Shown here in pieces: positions 6,728 through 12,567 of a stretch of DNA of 12,567 nt. The notes under the pieces are model-generated. The model was given only the letters and a program-made list of their open reading frames with translations, ran no database searches and was not told the DNA's origin. The position numbers were made by a program, and so were the translations under genes. Source of the stretch: Bacillota bacterium (lineage in GTDB: Bacteria; Bacillota; Dethiobacteria; DTU022); contig JAAZHP010000021.1 of NCBI GenBank assembly GCA_012510625.1, forward strand, positions 1 through 12,567. The letters run 5' to 3'. How positions within the stretch are numbered: position 1 is the stretch's first letter; each line of letters begins with the position of its first letter.

Positions 6728-6765
6728 CAATTGAGCCCCGATTTAAAACCGCTTCGCCTACCGCC

Positions 6766-7605
6766 TTAGCGGGGCACGACAAACAGCTGGGTTACCAGGT
6801 AGCCCCGGCCCGGCTTGTAGACTACGCCAACACCTGTATGAGTGTAGCGGGAGCCCACGATCTTGCTCCGGTGTCCCGAGCTGTTCATGAAAGCGTTAAA
6901 GATCGCCTTGATGCTGCCGCCCATGCCGATATTTTCCGCGGCCAGGGAGAACTTGAATCCTGCATTTCTAAGCATGTCCCCGGAGCGGCCGTAGGTGGGA
7001 GATTCGTGGGCAAAGTAGTTCAGATCGGCCATATCCTGGCTCTTCAGGCGGGCCAGGTATGTAAGCTGGGTGTTCAGCTGCAGCGGAGCCAGCCCCCGGC
7101 TCACCCTTTCGCTGTTGACCAGTTCAAAAAGTTCCCGCTCTTGCGGACTTAAGGTTACCGTGTCTCCCCCGGCAGGCGGCGGTGTTACAGGCGGTTTAGG
7201 ATCTGCCGGTTTTTCCGGTTCTTCCGGCTGCGCCGGCGGCGTAACCGGATTTGACGGTGATGACGGCGGCGACCAGCCGCTATAGCCTCCGCTGCCCGAC
7301 CGGGCCCGGCCGTAAGAGCCTCCATTGTAATTGTAAGCCGGTTTTGACGGGGGTGAAACCGGCACGGTGGGCGCAGGCTCTACCGGGCCGGCCGGCTCTT
7401 CAGGCTGGGGAGAGGGATGAGAGGGGGCTGCCGGGCTGCTCTTGTACTGCGGTTGTGAACGGGCCATGCCGTAGCCGGGGATGGCTCCACCCGAAGAGCG
7501 GGCCACATATGCTCCGGCAACGGCGGGAAAAGCCAGGGCCAGGATCAGCAGCGCGGCAAGCAGGTAAATGGTAAAGCGTTTTTTGAATTGTCGCGGTCTG
7601 TTCAT
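6766..7605 (-). CDS. Secreted CAP-domain protein (SCP/YkwD-like)
   Basis: A 279-residue exported protein. A charged N-terminus and hydrophobic helix (about 11-30) form a signal peptide or anchor, with possible cleavage near AVAGAYVA (28-35). A long, proline-, serine- and glycine-rich linker (about 37-148) follows, with Pro/Glu runs at both ends and an aromatic-glycine patch (YNYNGGSYGRARSGSGGYSG, 91-110). The C-terminal CAP domain (about 150-279) shows NSERVSRGLAPL (164-175), FAHESP (198-203), AENIGMG (223-229) and SGHRSKIVGSRYTHTGVG (243-260), including the paired histidines of the CAP cavity. AAAGGAGG six bases before ATG 7605 makes the start secure. Bacterial YkwD-like proteins are often spore- or wall-associated, but their activity is mostly unknown. 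The linker suggests that the CAP domain is held away from the membrane or bound in the wall. Confidence 0.92.
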   Translation of the reverse strand: MNRPRQFKKRFTIYLLAALLILALAFPAVAGAYVARSSGGAIPGYGMARSQPQYKSSPAAPSHPSPQPEEPAGPVEPAPTVPVSPPSKPAYNYNGGSYGRARSGSGGYSGWSPPSSPSNPVTPPAQPEEPEKPADPKPPVTPPPAGGDTVTLSPQERELFELVNSERVSRGLAPLQLNTQLTYLARLKSQDMADLNYFAHESPTYGRSGDMLRNAGFKFSLAAENIGMGGSIKAIFNAFMNSSGHRSKIVGSRYTHTGVGVVYKPGRGYLVTQLFVVPR

Positions 7606-7634
7606 GGAAATCCTCCTTTATTAAAAGTGTTATT

Positions 7635-7672
7635 GTTCTTTAACAATTAACCGAATGCAATAATTATGTCAA
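7635..7672 (-). promoter_or_regulatory. Candidate promoter with overlapping inverted repeat upstream of the CAP gene
   Basis: On the minus strand a perfect TTGACA (7672-7667) lies about 65 bases before ATG 7605. The -10 is poor: TAATTG at spacing 17 (7649-7644). Overlapping it is an inverted repeat, ATTGTT-CTTT-AACAAT at about 7632-7647 on the plus strand, which could be an operator or an RNA hairpin. The spacer also holds TGCCAG (7687-7692) and CTGGCA (7700-7705), a 6-bp inverted pair with a 7-base loop. No known regulator's box was recognised. Confidence 0.35.
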
Positions 7673-7752
7673 CCTGAAGGATTTCCTGCCAGCATTGACC
7701 TGGCAATTTGACCGCACCGCTTTTGTTAAAAAACTATAACATTTAAACGATA

Positions 7753-9303
7753 TCAACGTGATGGTTTTTTGTGGAGGGCAATCCTCTCCCAAAATTTTTT
7801 TATGCTCCAGCCTTCCGCTGTTTTGGCCAACAGCATTTCGTTTTCTTCGCTGAGCTTTTCAATCCGGTAATGCTGTTCGCGAATGCGCGCCTCCAGCCTG
7901 GAGATGGTTTTCTCTTTTTCCTGCAAGATCTTCTCAATTTGCCGGCGCTCTTTTTTTAATTCCTGCAGCTCTTCGAGGTAGCGCTTCCTCTCCGCCTCCC
8001 TCTGTCTGCTGCCCTGCTCGATTTTTTGCTTCATGTTTCCAATAATCCGGTCAAAGTCTTCCTGAATTTTTTTTATCTCGGCGTCTTTATCATCCAGGCT
8101 CTTGCGCAGCTGGCGCATGGTTCTCTCGCTTTGCTGGGAGAAAAGGAGCATCTCTTTACTTCTTTTTTTTACCTCCCTCTCCAGCCGCTCCTTGGCTGTT
8201 GACAGATCCGAGATCCGGCCGATCAACTTGTCTGAGTAGCGGTGCAGCCTGTTGAAGTCACCGTCAAGGTTATCCTCAGCCGCCGGGAGAAAGCTGGAGA
8301 GAGGCGCGCCTGCTGCCGTCCCGCCGCCTTCCACGAGGATCCAGTAATTCAGCGGGCTTCCTTCAAGACTGAAAGAATTGCTGCGGATCAGGAGCGGATT
8401 TTCAAAATGGAGCGGTGAAGTCCTCTCCCACTGGTCGTCACTAAAACGGTACCGCCTGAGAGTGCCGCCCTCCAGCCATTCGATGAACAAATCCCCGGAA
8501 TGATAAGAAATATAAGGGAAAGGAGGTTCAGCCAGGCCCGGTGAGATTGCAGTTTCCGGCCTCCAGCCGCCTGTTTTCCAGCCGGGCCCGCCCATGAAGC
8601 GGTAATAAATATAATACTTCCCTTCGAGAAAAGTCCTCCAGAGCACGTGCAGGTTTTGCTTCTCATCTACGGCGATGGATGGATAATCCACGGCGGAAGA
8701 AGCGGAGAGAGGGAAAGCTTTACTCCAGTAGCCGCTTTCGGGATCAAAATAACGGTAGTAGAGACCGGCCTGCCCGGCGCCGGCAATACGGTAGGACAGG
8801 TGCAGGCAATTGCGGGCATCGACGGCCAGGTCCCCGTAATTTTTTAATGTGCCGCTGCCGAAGTCGATCACCCGCGGCTCTTCCCAGGAGCTGCCGGAAA
8901 AACGGTGGTGCAGCAGCCACCAGCCCTTCGCGGCGGAGTCAAGCGCAAGGCAGATAAAGTGGAGTGCTCCTTTCCTATCGCCTGTTAGCAGGAAATGGCA
9001 GCACTCCTTGCTTTCGTCCCGGTAAAATAGAGCGGGTGGCTTCTCTTCCTGCTCCGGCGCGAGGATGAGGTGATAAAAGCTGCCGCGATCCATGATCACC
9101 AGGTGGGGAAGGCGGTTGCTGTCCAAAGCGGCACAATATTTTTCTCCCCGCTGCGCGAGGCGGCGGGGTTCATCCCAGACTCCGCCGGTTCCTCTTTGCA
9201 GCATTAGCTCTCCCCCGGAGCCGGAAAAAATAAGATGCTGCTGATCGCCGGAGACCAGCCAGCAGGGGCACTCCTGTAAGCGCTCATCGGGATAAAAGGG
9301 CAT
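7753..9303 (-). CDS. Predicted six-bladed beta-propeller joined to a C-terminal coiled coil; function unknown
   Basis: I do not recognise a named family. Residue numbers here count from an in-frame GTG at 9312 (519 residues). Residues about 15-345 carry a repeating pattern: a short L/QH-plus-hydrophobic strand at H26, H70, H118, H171 and H222, with SGDLFIEW at 276 in the sixth place. These are spaced 44-54 residues and several follow an aspartate turn (DSNRLPHLV, DRKGALHFI, DARNCLHLS, DEKQNLHVL). Tryptophan strands lie between them (VWDEPRRL, SWEEPRVI, YWSKAFPL, GWRPETAI, QWERTSPL). This looks like a BNR/sialidase-like propeller of about six blades. Residues about 350-498 are a long, charged coiled coil, followed by a basic tail. 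There is no signal peptide or membrane helix, so it is probably cytoplasmic. Start: GGGTGA lies five bases before ATG 9303, while ATG 9306 and GTG 9312 are also possible. Confidence 0.8.
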   Translation of the reverse strand: MPFYPDERLQECPCWLVSGDQQHLIFSGSGGELMLQRGTGGVWDEPRRLAQRGEKYCAALDSNRLPHLVIMDRGSFYHLILAPEQEEKPPALFYRDESKECCHFLLTGDRKGALHFICLALDSAAKGWWLLHHRFSGSSWEEPRVIDFGSGTLKNYGDLAVDARNCLHLSYRIAGAGQAGLYYRYFDPESGYWSKAFPLSASSAVDYPSIAVDEKQNLHVLWRTFLEGKYYIYYRFMGGPGWKTGGWRPETAISPGLAEPPFPYISYHSGDLFIEWLEGGTLRRYRFSDDQWERTSPLHFENPLLIRSNSFSLEGSPLNYWILVEGGGTAAGAPLSSFLPAAEDNLDGDFNRLHRYSDKLIGRISDLSTAKERLEREVKKRSKEMLLFSQQSERTMRQLRKSLDDKDAEIKKIQEDFDRIIGNMKQKIEQGSRQREAERKRYLEELQELKKERRQIEKILQEKEKTISRLEARIREQHYRIEKLSEENEMLLAKTAEGWSIKKFWERIALHKKPSR

Positions 9304-9430
9304 CATCTTCACCCGCCTGATCCTGAATTATTTAATTTATATGCCCTCCTGGGGAAATTGAGAAGCAACAAAGCCCGCCGGGGTAAGGGGGAAGGCTGAA
9401 GAAAAAAAGAGTATTGTAGTCTTATCAATA

Positions 9431-9459
9431 TCACCTTCTTAAGGGGAATGCATACTATG
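9431..9459 (+). promoter_or_regulatory. Possible sigma-K-like promoter for the cysteine-rich protein
   Basis: CATACTATG at 9451-9459 matches the mother-cell -10 pattern CATANNNTA except for the last base. AC at 9433-9434, sixteen bases upstream, is what sigma-K requires at -35. A sigma-E reading is poorer because the nearest ATAT-type -35 (ATATC, 9428-9432) leaves a spacer of 18. The predicted start is about 60 bases before ATG 9527. Short consensus matches occur by chance, so this is suggestive only. Confidence 0.4.
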
Positions 9460-9526
9460 TCATTGAGCAGAACCAATGATTTTTGTATATTGCTCATCTA
9501 TCAATCAATGCGTAAAGGAGGGTTGG

Positions 9527-10246
9527 ATGATGGGATGTAGTAAAAAAACAGGCTATCCCGGCAGCTACCACCGGAAAAAAGGCGGGGAACTTTATCGCCG
9601 CCCGGTACCGCCCGAACTGGGCGAAATGGGTGAAGCCGAAATGGATGCGCTTCTGCAACGTAATGGATTGGAGATTGTCTGCATTAAAACGGAGAAGGTC
9701 TACGAATCCTGCAAGCAGGTTGAAACCAACGAAGAGGTCACCGATCTGAGCAGTATCGCTTCGGGTGAGATCGAGGATGTCTGGTGCATTGATGCCGAAC
9801 TGGTGATTGATGACAAGCACCCCTTCACATGTGAAAAAATACCGAACACGAATCGCGCCAGGGTCTCGTTCTTCTACCGCTTCCGCTTTGCTTTTATCGA
9901 TCAGGCGGGGCAGAAGTTTTTCACCAGTCCGCCGATATTCTTCGAAAGGACGGTGATCTTGAGCGACCGCATCTTTGACCCGCGGCTCTTTGTCCAGTGT
10001 GAAGTATTCCTCGATTGCTTCGAGTGCTTTGTATCGGGACCGCAGGAGGTTACCTGCTGTATCGGCAAGCTGATCCTGATTAAACTGGTCGCCCTGGTGC
10101 AGCTGCTCGTTCCCTCTTACGGTTTCTGCCCCGAACCCGACTTCTGCACCCAGGTGGAGGCGGAATGCCCCGATTTCGAGCCGGATTGGCCGCCTTTCCC
10201 GCCGCAGGATGATCTGGTTCCAAATGGTCCGATCGAGCCGGTATAG
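9527..10246 (+). CDS. Cysteine-rich protein, possibly spore-associated; function unknown
   Basis: A 239-residue soluble protein with 13 cysteines (4, 52, 62, 87, 102, 158, 164, 167, 177, 178, 201, 207, 214) and no signal peptide. A basic N-terminal segment (about 5-25) precedes the main domain (about 50-195). That domain begins with KVYESCKQ (57-64), a motif I associate with uncharacterised clostridial proteins resembling spore-coat or SPOCS-type proteins. It continues with alternating strands (RVSFFYRFRFAFID, 112-125) and a Cys cluster CFECF / CC. The tail (200-239) is acidic, proline-rich and disordered. AAAGGAGGG four bases before ATG 9527, or seven before ATG 9530, rules out the upstream ATG at 9476. 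The gene is divergent from the propeller gene. A mother-cell-like promoter and a strong terminator make it a single-gene unit. Disulfide cross-linking in a spore layer is a guess consistent with the composition. Confidence 0.75.
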   Translation: MMGCSKKTGYPGSYHRKKGGELYRRPVPPELGEMGEAEMDALLQRNGLEIVCIKTEKVYESCKQVETNEEVTDLSSIASGEIEDVWCIDAELVIDDKHPFTCEKIPNTNRARVSFFYRFRFAFIDQAGQKFFTSPPIFFERTVILSDRIFDPRLFVQCEVFLDCFECFVSGPQEVTCCIGKLILIKLVALVQLLVPSYGFCPEPDFCTQVEAECPDFEPDWPPFPPQDDLVPNGPIEPV

Positions 10247-10277
10247 AATAATTGAATTAGTGAAAGTCCTTGACCAG

Positions 10278-10302
10278 ACCGGTGTTTTGCACCGGTTTTT
10301 TT
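10278..10302 (+). terminator. Intrinsic terminator after the cysteine-rich protein gene
   Basis: ACCGGTG (10278-10284) pairs perfectly with CACCGGT (10290-10296) around a five-base loop, and a run of seven T (10296-10302) follows. It lies 32 bases after the stop codon and just before the hom promoter, so it separates the two transcription units. Confidence 0.92.
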
Positions 10303-10312
10303 CATTATTTTC

Positions 10313-10341
10313 CGGACAAGCATAAGGCGATATGGTATAAT
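10313..10341 (+). promoter_or_regulatory. Extended -10 sigma-A promoter for hom
   Basis: A perfect TATAAT (10336-10341) is preceded by TGG, giving an extended -10 (TGN). Exactly 17 bases upstream is CGGACA (10313-10318), four of six matches to TTGACA. The start would be near 10348, leaving a leader of only about 26 bases, too short for a T-box or riboswitch. Confidence 0.8.
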
Positions 10342-10373
10342 GAGCGGAAATATGAAAAGGGGGAAGTCCGGGT

Positions 10374-11663
10374 TTGAGTTTTGGAAAAGCGGTTAAAATC
10401 GGCATGCTGGGGATGGGTACCGTGGGGGGCGGCGTAGCCCAGATCATCGAGCGCAATGGAGAGCTGCTCGCCGGCAAAACTGATATTAATCTCACGCTGC
10501 AGCGAGTGCTGGTGCGGGACCCTTCACGCCGCCGGGCAGTGGATCTGCCTCCCCAAACCTATACCACCGACCCCGATGTGGTGATCAGAGATCCTGCCAT
10601 CAGCGTAGTGGTGGAGCTTATGGGCGGGATCGAGCCGGCGCGCACTCTCATCAGCGCAGCCCTGAAAGAAAACAAAGATGTCGTCACCGCGAACAAGGAT
10701 CTAATGGCGCAGCACGGCCGGGAGCTTTTGCAGCTGGCCCGCCGCTGCGGGCGGAATATTTACTATGAAGCGAGCGCCGGCGGAGGCATCCCCCTGGTTC
10801 GCCCCCTGAAACACTGCCTCGTGGCCAACCGGATCAAATGCATCATCGGAATTATCAACGGCACCACCAATTATATCCTCACCCGGATGTCCTGCGATGA
10901 CATGGATTTCCAGGAGGCGCTGGCCCGGGCTCAAAAGCTGGGCTTTGCCGAGGCAGATCCCTCCAGCGATATTGAAGGAAGAGACGCCGCCTATAAGCTG
11001 GCCATCCTGGCCGGTATTGCCTTCAACTGCCCGGTTGACCCCGGCGAACTTTCCATCGAGGGGATTAAAAATGTCACCAGGGCCGATATTCACTATGCCA
11101 GGGAGCTGGGCTACACGATCAAGCTTCTCGCTATCGGAGAGGAGAAGCCCGGCGGCCTGGTTCTGCGGGTTCACCCGGCGCTGGTCTCGCTGGCGCACCC
11201 GCTGGCGTCGGTCCACGATGAATTTAACGCTCTTTTTATTGAAGGAGATCTTATCGGCGAAGCCATGTTTTACGGGCGCGGCGCCGGCGCTCTTCCCACG
11301 GCCAGCGCAGTGGTGGCCGATATTATTGACGCCGTGCGCTCCTATGAACGGGCTGACAAAGGTCTTTATGCGAACAACCTGGGGAAGACGAAACTGCTGC
11401 CTGTCTCCGTTCTCAACTCGCGCTTTTATGTGCGCTTCCTGGCGCAGGACCGTCCGGGGGTTTTTGGCGCCCTGGCCACCGTGTTTGGAGACGAGGGAGT
11501 CAGCCTGGACATGATCATTCAGAAGCGCAAAAAGAACGGCATTGCCGAAATTGTCCTTGTTACCCACGATGTAAGCGAAGAGCGTTTTAACCGTTCCCTG
11601 GAAAAGGCTCTCCGGCTCCCGTCAATTCAGCCGGATGCGGGCGTCTTTCGCGTCCTGGCTTAG
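10374..11663 (+). CDS. hom: Homoserine dehydrogenase with C-terminal ACT domain
   Basis: Reduces aspartate semialdehyde to homoserine with NAD(P)H, the branch step to threonine and methionine, in the cytoplasm. The 429 residues match the long monofunctional form. The N-terminal Rossmann domain shows GMLGMGTVGGGVA (10-22). NKDL (107-110) and ASAGGGIPL (133-141) lead into the catalytic domain with INGTTNYIL (161-169), GFAEADPSSDIEGRDAAYKL (190-209) and the catalytic-region D204/K208. A C-terminal ACT domain (about 350-429, FYVRFLAQDRPGVFGALA) is the likely site of threonine feedback control. The start is TTG 10374: it restores the full first beta strand, and AAGGGGGAAG lies about eight bases upstream. 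It has its own promoter. thrB follows in the same direction after a repeat-filled spacer. Confidence 0.97.
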   Translation: MSFGKAVKIGMLGMGTVGGGVAQIIERNGELLAGKTDINLTLQRVLVRDPSRRRAVDLPPQTYTTDPDVVIRDPAISVVVELMGGIEPARTLISAALKENKDVVTANKDLMAQHGRELLQLARRCGRNIYYEASAGGGIPLVRPLKHCLVANRIKCIIGIINGTTNYILTRMSCDDMDFQEALARAQKLGFAEADPSSDIEGRDAAYKLAILAGIAFNCPVDPGELSIEGIKNVTRADIHYARELGYTIKLLAIGEEKPGGLVLRVHPALVSLAHPLASVHDEFNALFIEGDLIGEAMFYGRGAGALPTASAVVADIIDAVRSYERADKGLYANNLGKTKLLPVSVLNSRFYVRFLAQDRPGVFGALATVFGDEGVSLDMIIQKRKKNGIAEIVLVTHDVSEERFNRSLEKALRLPSIQPDAGVFRVLA

Positions 11664-11671
11664 CTCACCTG

Positions 11672-11701
11672 CAAAATGGCGAGGCCGGCCTCGCCATTTT
11701 G
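11672..11701. terminator. Perfect 30-bp palindrome after hom, likely terminator
   Basis: The 15 bases at 11672-11686 are the exact reverse complement of 11687-11701. The GC-rich centre (GGCGAGGCCGGCCTCGCC) is bordered by AAAA on the left and TTTT on the right, the layout of a bidirectional intrinsic terminator with a short T-run. It begins nine bases after the hom stop codon. It may reduce or end transcription before thrB. Confidence 0.65.
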
Positions 11702-11728
11702 GAAGTCGGAAGTCAGAGGTCAGAAGTC
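11701..11728 (+). repeat. Seven-base tandem repeat, four units
   Basis: Four consecutive heptamers: GGAAGTC, GGAAGTC, AGAGGTC and AGAAGTC, followed by a decayed fifth (AGACGGT). It starts on the last base of the palindrome after hom. Units are contiguous with no spacers, so this is not a CRISPR array. Similar GGAAGTC ladders are familiar from spacers of other genomes, but I cannot count copies here. Confidence 0.75.
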
Positions 11729-11776
11729 AGACGGTTAAAGCCGGATGATTGTACATGAAAGGGATAGTTTTTAAAG

Positions 11777-11810
11777 TCCCCCTTTTTTAAAGGGGGATTT
11801 AGGGGGATTT
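11777..11810 (-). repeat. AAATCCCCC / AAAGGGGG dispersed repeat, copy 2
   Basis: On the minus strand it reads AAATCCCCCTAAATCCCCCT followed by TTAAAAAAGGGGGA, the same order of blocks as the copy at 6391-6427 but in the opposite orientation. The plus strand holds CCCCCTTTTTTAAAGGGGG and a doubled AGGGGGATTT (11791-11800, 11801-11810). It lies 49 bases before the thrB start, between two genes of one pathway. Confidence 0.75.
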
Positions 11811-11858
11811 TATTTTCGCAGCCGGTACCTGCAGTCAGGAACGATGGGGGTTGAGCAA

Positions 11859-12567
11859 ATGGCAATAAATAGGGAAATAAAAGTAAAGGTGAAGGTCCCT
11901 GCAAGCAGCGCCAATCTCGGACCGGGATTTGATGCTATCGGCCTGGCGCTGCAAATATACAATGAGCTGACCCTTTCCGTGGCCGCAGGACCCATCTCCG
12001 AGGTGCAGATCGAGGGTGAAGGAGCGGCGTCGCTGCCGCGGGATGAAAACCACCTCTCGCTCCGGGCTGCCGGCGTTCTCTTTAAGGCAGCCGGGATAAA
12101 GCCCCCCTCCTGGAAGTTGCGGCAGCTTAATCGCATCCCCGCAGGCTCCGGGCTCGGCTCAAGCTCCGCCGCCATAGTCGGTGGGATGATTGCCGCAAAT
12201 GCATTTTTGCCGAATCCGCTAAGCCGCGAGCAGATTCTGGAGCTGGCCGCCCAGATGGAAGGGCATCCTGATAATGTGGCGCCGGCGATTTATGGGGGGA
12301 TGGTCATCAGCTGCTGCGACCGGGGGAAGCTGCGCACATTTAAAGTTCCAACCGCCCCCGGGCTGCGCCTCCTGGTGGCCGTGCCCGAAATTACCCTGGC
12401 TACGCAGGCGGCGCGCCGCGTATTGCCGGAGCAGGTGCCGCTCAGTGATGCCGTTTTCAACGCAGGCCGCGCCGCCGCCCTCGCCGCCGCCCTCTCTACC
12501 GGGAAAGAAGATGTTCTCAGCTGGGCCACGGAAGACCGGCTGCACCAGCCTTACCGCTGCTGTCTTA
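11859..12567 (+). CDS. thrB: Homoserine kinase, cut by the right window edge
   Basis: Phosphorylates homoserine with ATP, the step after hom on the way to threonine. It is a GHMP-family kinase of the cytoplasm. The 236 codons visible carry the family's opening block VPASSANLGPGFDAIGLAL (13-31), the ATP-binding glycine loop RIPAGSGLGSSSAA (92-105) and EGHPDNVAPAIYGG (134-147), characteristic of homoserine kinase. Full-length enzymes are about 300 residues, so roughly a fifth is missing. No stop or frameshift is seen up to the edge. ATG 11859 is preferred, with GGGGG eight bases upstream; an in-frame ATG at 11844 would add five residues. It follows hom on the same strand, but a palindrome and two repeats lie between, so it may have separate expression. 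thrC is not in the window. Confidence 0.96.
   Translation, partial: MAINREIKVKVKVPASSANLGPGFDAIGLALQIYNELTLSVAAGPISEVQIEGEGAASLPRDENHLSLRAAGVLFKAAGIKPPSWKLRQLNRIPAGSGLGSSSAAIVGGMIAANAFLPNPLSREQILELAAQMEGHPDNVAPAIYGGMVISCCDRGKLRTFKVPTAPGLRLLVAVPEITLATQAARRVLPEQVPLSDAVFNAGRAAALAAALSTGKEDVLSWATEDRLHQPYRCCL

Larger units (their letters stand above)
6269..6765. other. Gene-free spacer filled with dispersed repeats
   Basis: About 500 bases upstream of the glycosyltransferase and downstream of the CAP-protein gene. I see no convincing gene. The short open frames here translate into peptides such as CHSKRSEESPYSPLCKRG, which are typical of frames read through repeats. It holds four recognisable repeat units (6391-6427, 6431-6458, 6489-6512 and 6702-6727). 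A possible fifth remnant at 6630-6650 (TGTCATCTTGGCGGCGAAAG) resembles the degenerate copy at 1521. The 6-bp pair TATCCC / GGGATA at 6319-6324 and 6354-6359 could form a weak hairpin. Confidence 0.7.

Noticed and set aside
9338..9350. CATATAAAT on the minus strand as a sporulation promoter for the propeller gene
   Set aside because: No acceptable -35 for sigma-E or sigma-K at the right distance, and the stretch is simply AT-rich.
10342..10373. Possible T-box or amino-acid riboswitch ahead of hom
   Set aside because: The promoter leaves only about 26 bases of leader, too short for either.
9494..10495. 333-codon minus-strand open frame across the cysteine-rich gene and the start of hom
   Set aside because: It crosses a clear terminator and promoter belonging to the opposite strand and has no ribosome site; the plus-strand genes explain the region.
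10701..11567. 288-codon minus-strand open frame opposite hom
   Set aside because: Antisense to the conserved catalytic and ACT regions of homoserine dehydrogenase; no independent motif.
11701..11728. Possible small CRISPR array
   Set aside because: Seven-base units are contiguous without spacers; no cas genes seen.
11713..11904. Short minus-strand frame giving IPLNPPLKKGDFK
   Set aside because: Again a translation of the AAATCCCCC/AAAGGGGG repeat and of the start of thrB in antisense.

Overview
The window looks like a chromosomal segment of a moderately GC-rich, endospore-forming anaerobic Firmicute (class Clostridia, in the style of Peptococcaceae, Thermoanaerobacterales or Syntrophomonadaceae). 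The main clues are a complete germination protease gene (gpr), a GerS/LolA-like envelope protein beside the NAD(P)HX repair enzyme, a cysteine-rich protein resembling clostridial spore proteins, strong AGGAGG-type ribosome binding sites and several TTG/GTG starts. No tRNA, rRNA, CRISPR array, transposase or prophage module was found.

Layout from left to right. (1) 27-1483: a forespore-type promoter (sites fitting both sigma-F and sigma-G) drives a small four-helix membrane protein and gpr. (2) 1484-1553: a perfect 37-bp palindrome and a degenerate dispersed repeat lie between gpr and the convergent gene. (3) 1555-2661, minus: a lipoprotein polysaccharide deacetylase. (4) 2918-5288, plus: bifunctional NAD(P)HX epimerase/dehydratase followed by a membrane-anchored LolA/GerS-like protein. 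(5) 5291-6268, minus: a GT4-like glycosyltransferase whose stop codon is two bases from the stop of the converging gene. (6) 6269-6765: about 500 bases without a gene, holding copies of at least three dispersed repeat families. (7) 6766-7605, minus: a secreted CAP-domain protein. (8) 7753-9303, minus: an unusual protein joining a predicted six-bladed beta-propeller to a long coiled coil. (9) 9527-10246, plus: a cysteine-rich protein with a possible late mother-cell (sigma-K-like) promoter, ended by a clear intrinsic terminator. (10) 10313 to the right edge: a strong extended -10 promoter, homoserine dehydrogenase (hom), a repeat-filled spacer, and homoserine kinase (thrB), cut by the window edge.

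How the genes relate: gpr degrades the DNA-protecting small acid-soluble proteins during germination. The deacetylase, GerS-like protein, CAP protein and glycosyltransferase point to envelope or spore-wall work, although each role is inferred. hom and thrB are successive steps of threonine synthesis from aspartate semialdehyde. NAD(P)HX repair is housekeeping.

I did not find a clearly new defence or mobile system. The least-described items are the propeller/coiled-coil protein, the cysteine-rich protein divergent from it, and the density of short dispersed repeats in the spacers, including one placed between hom and thrB.
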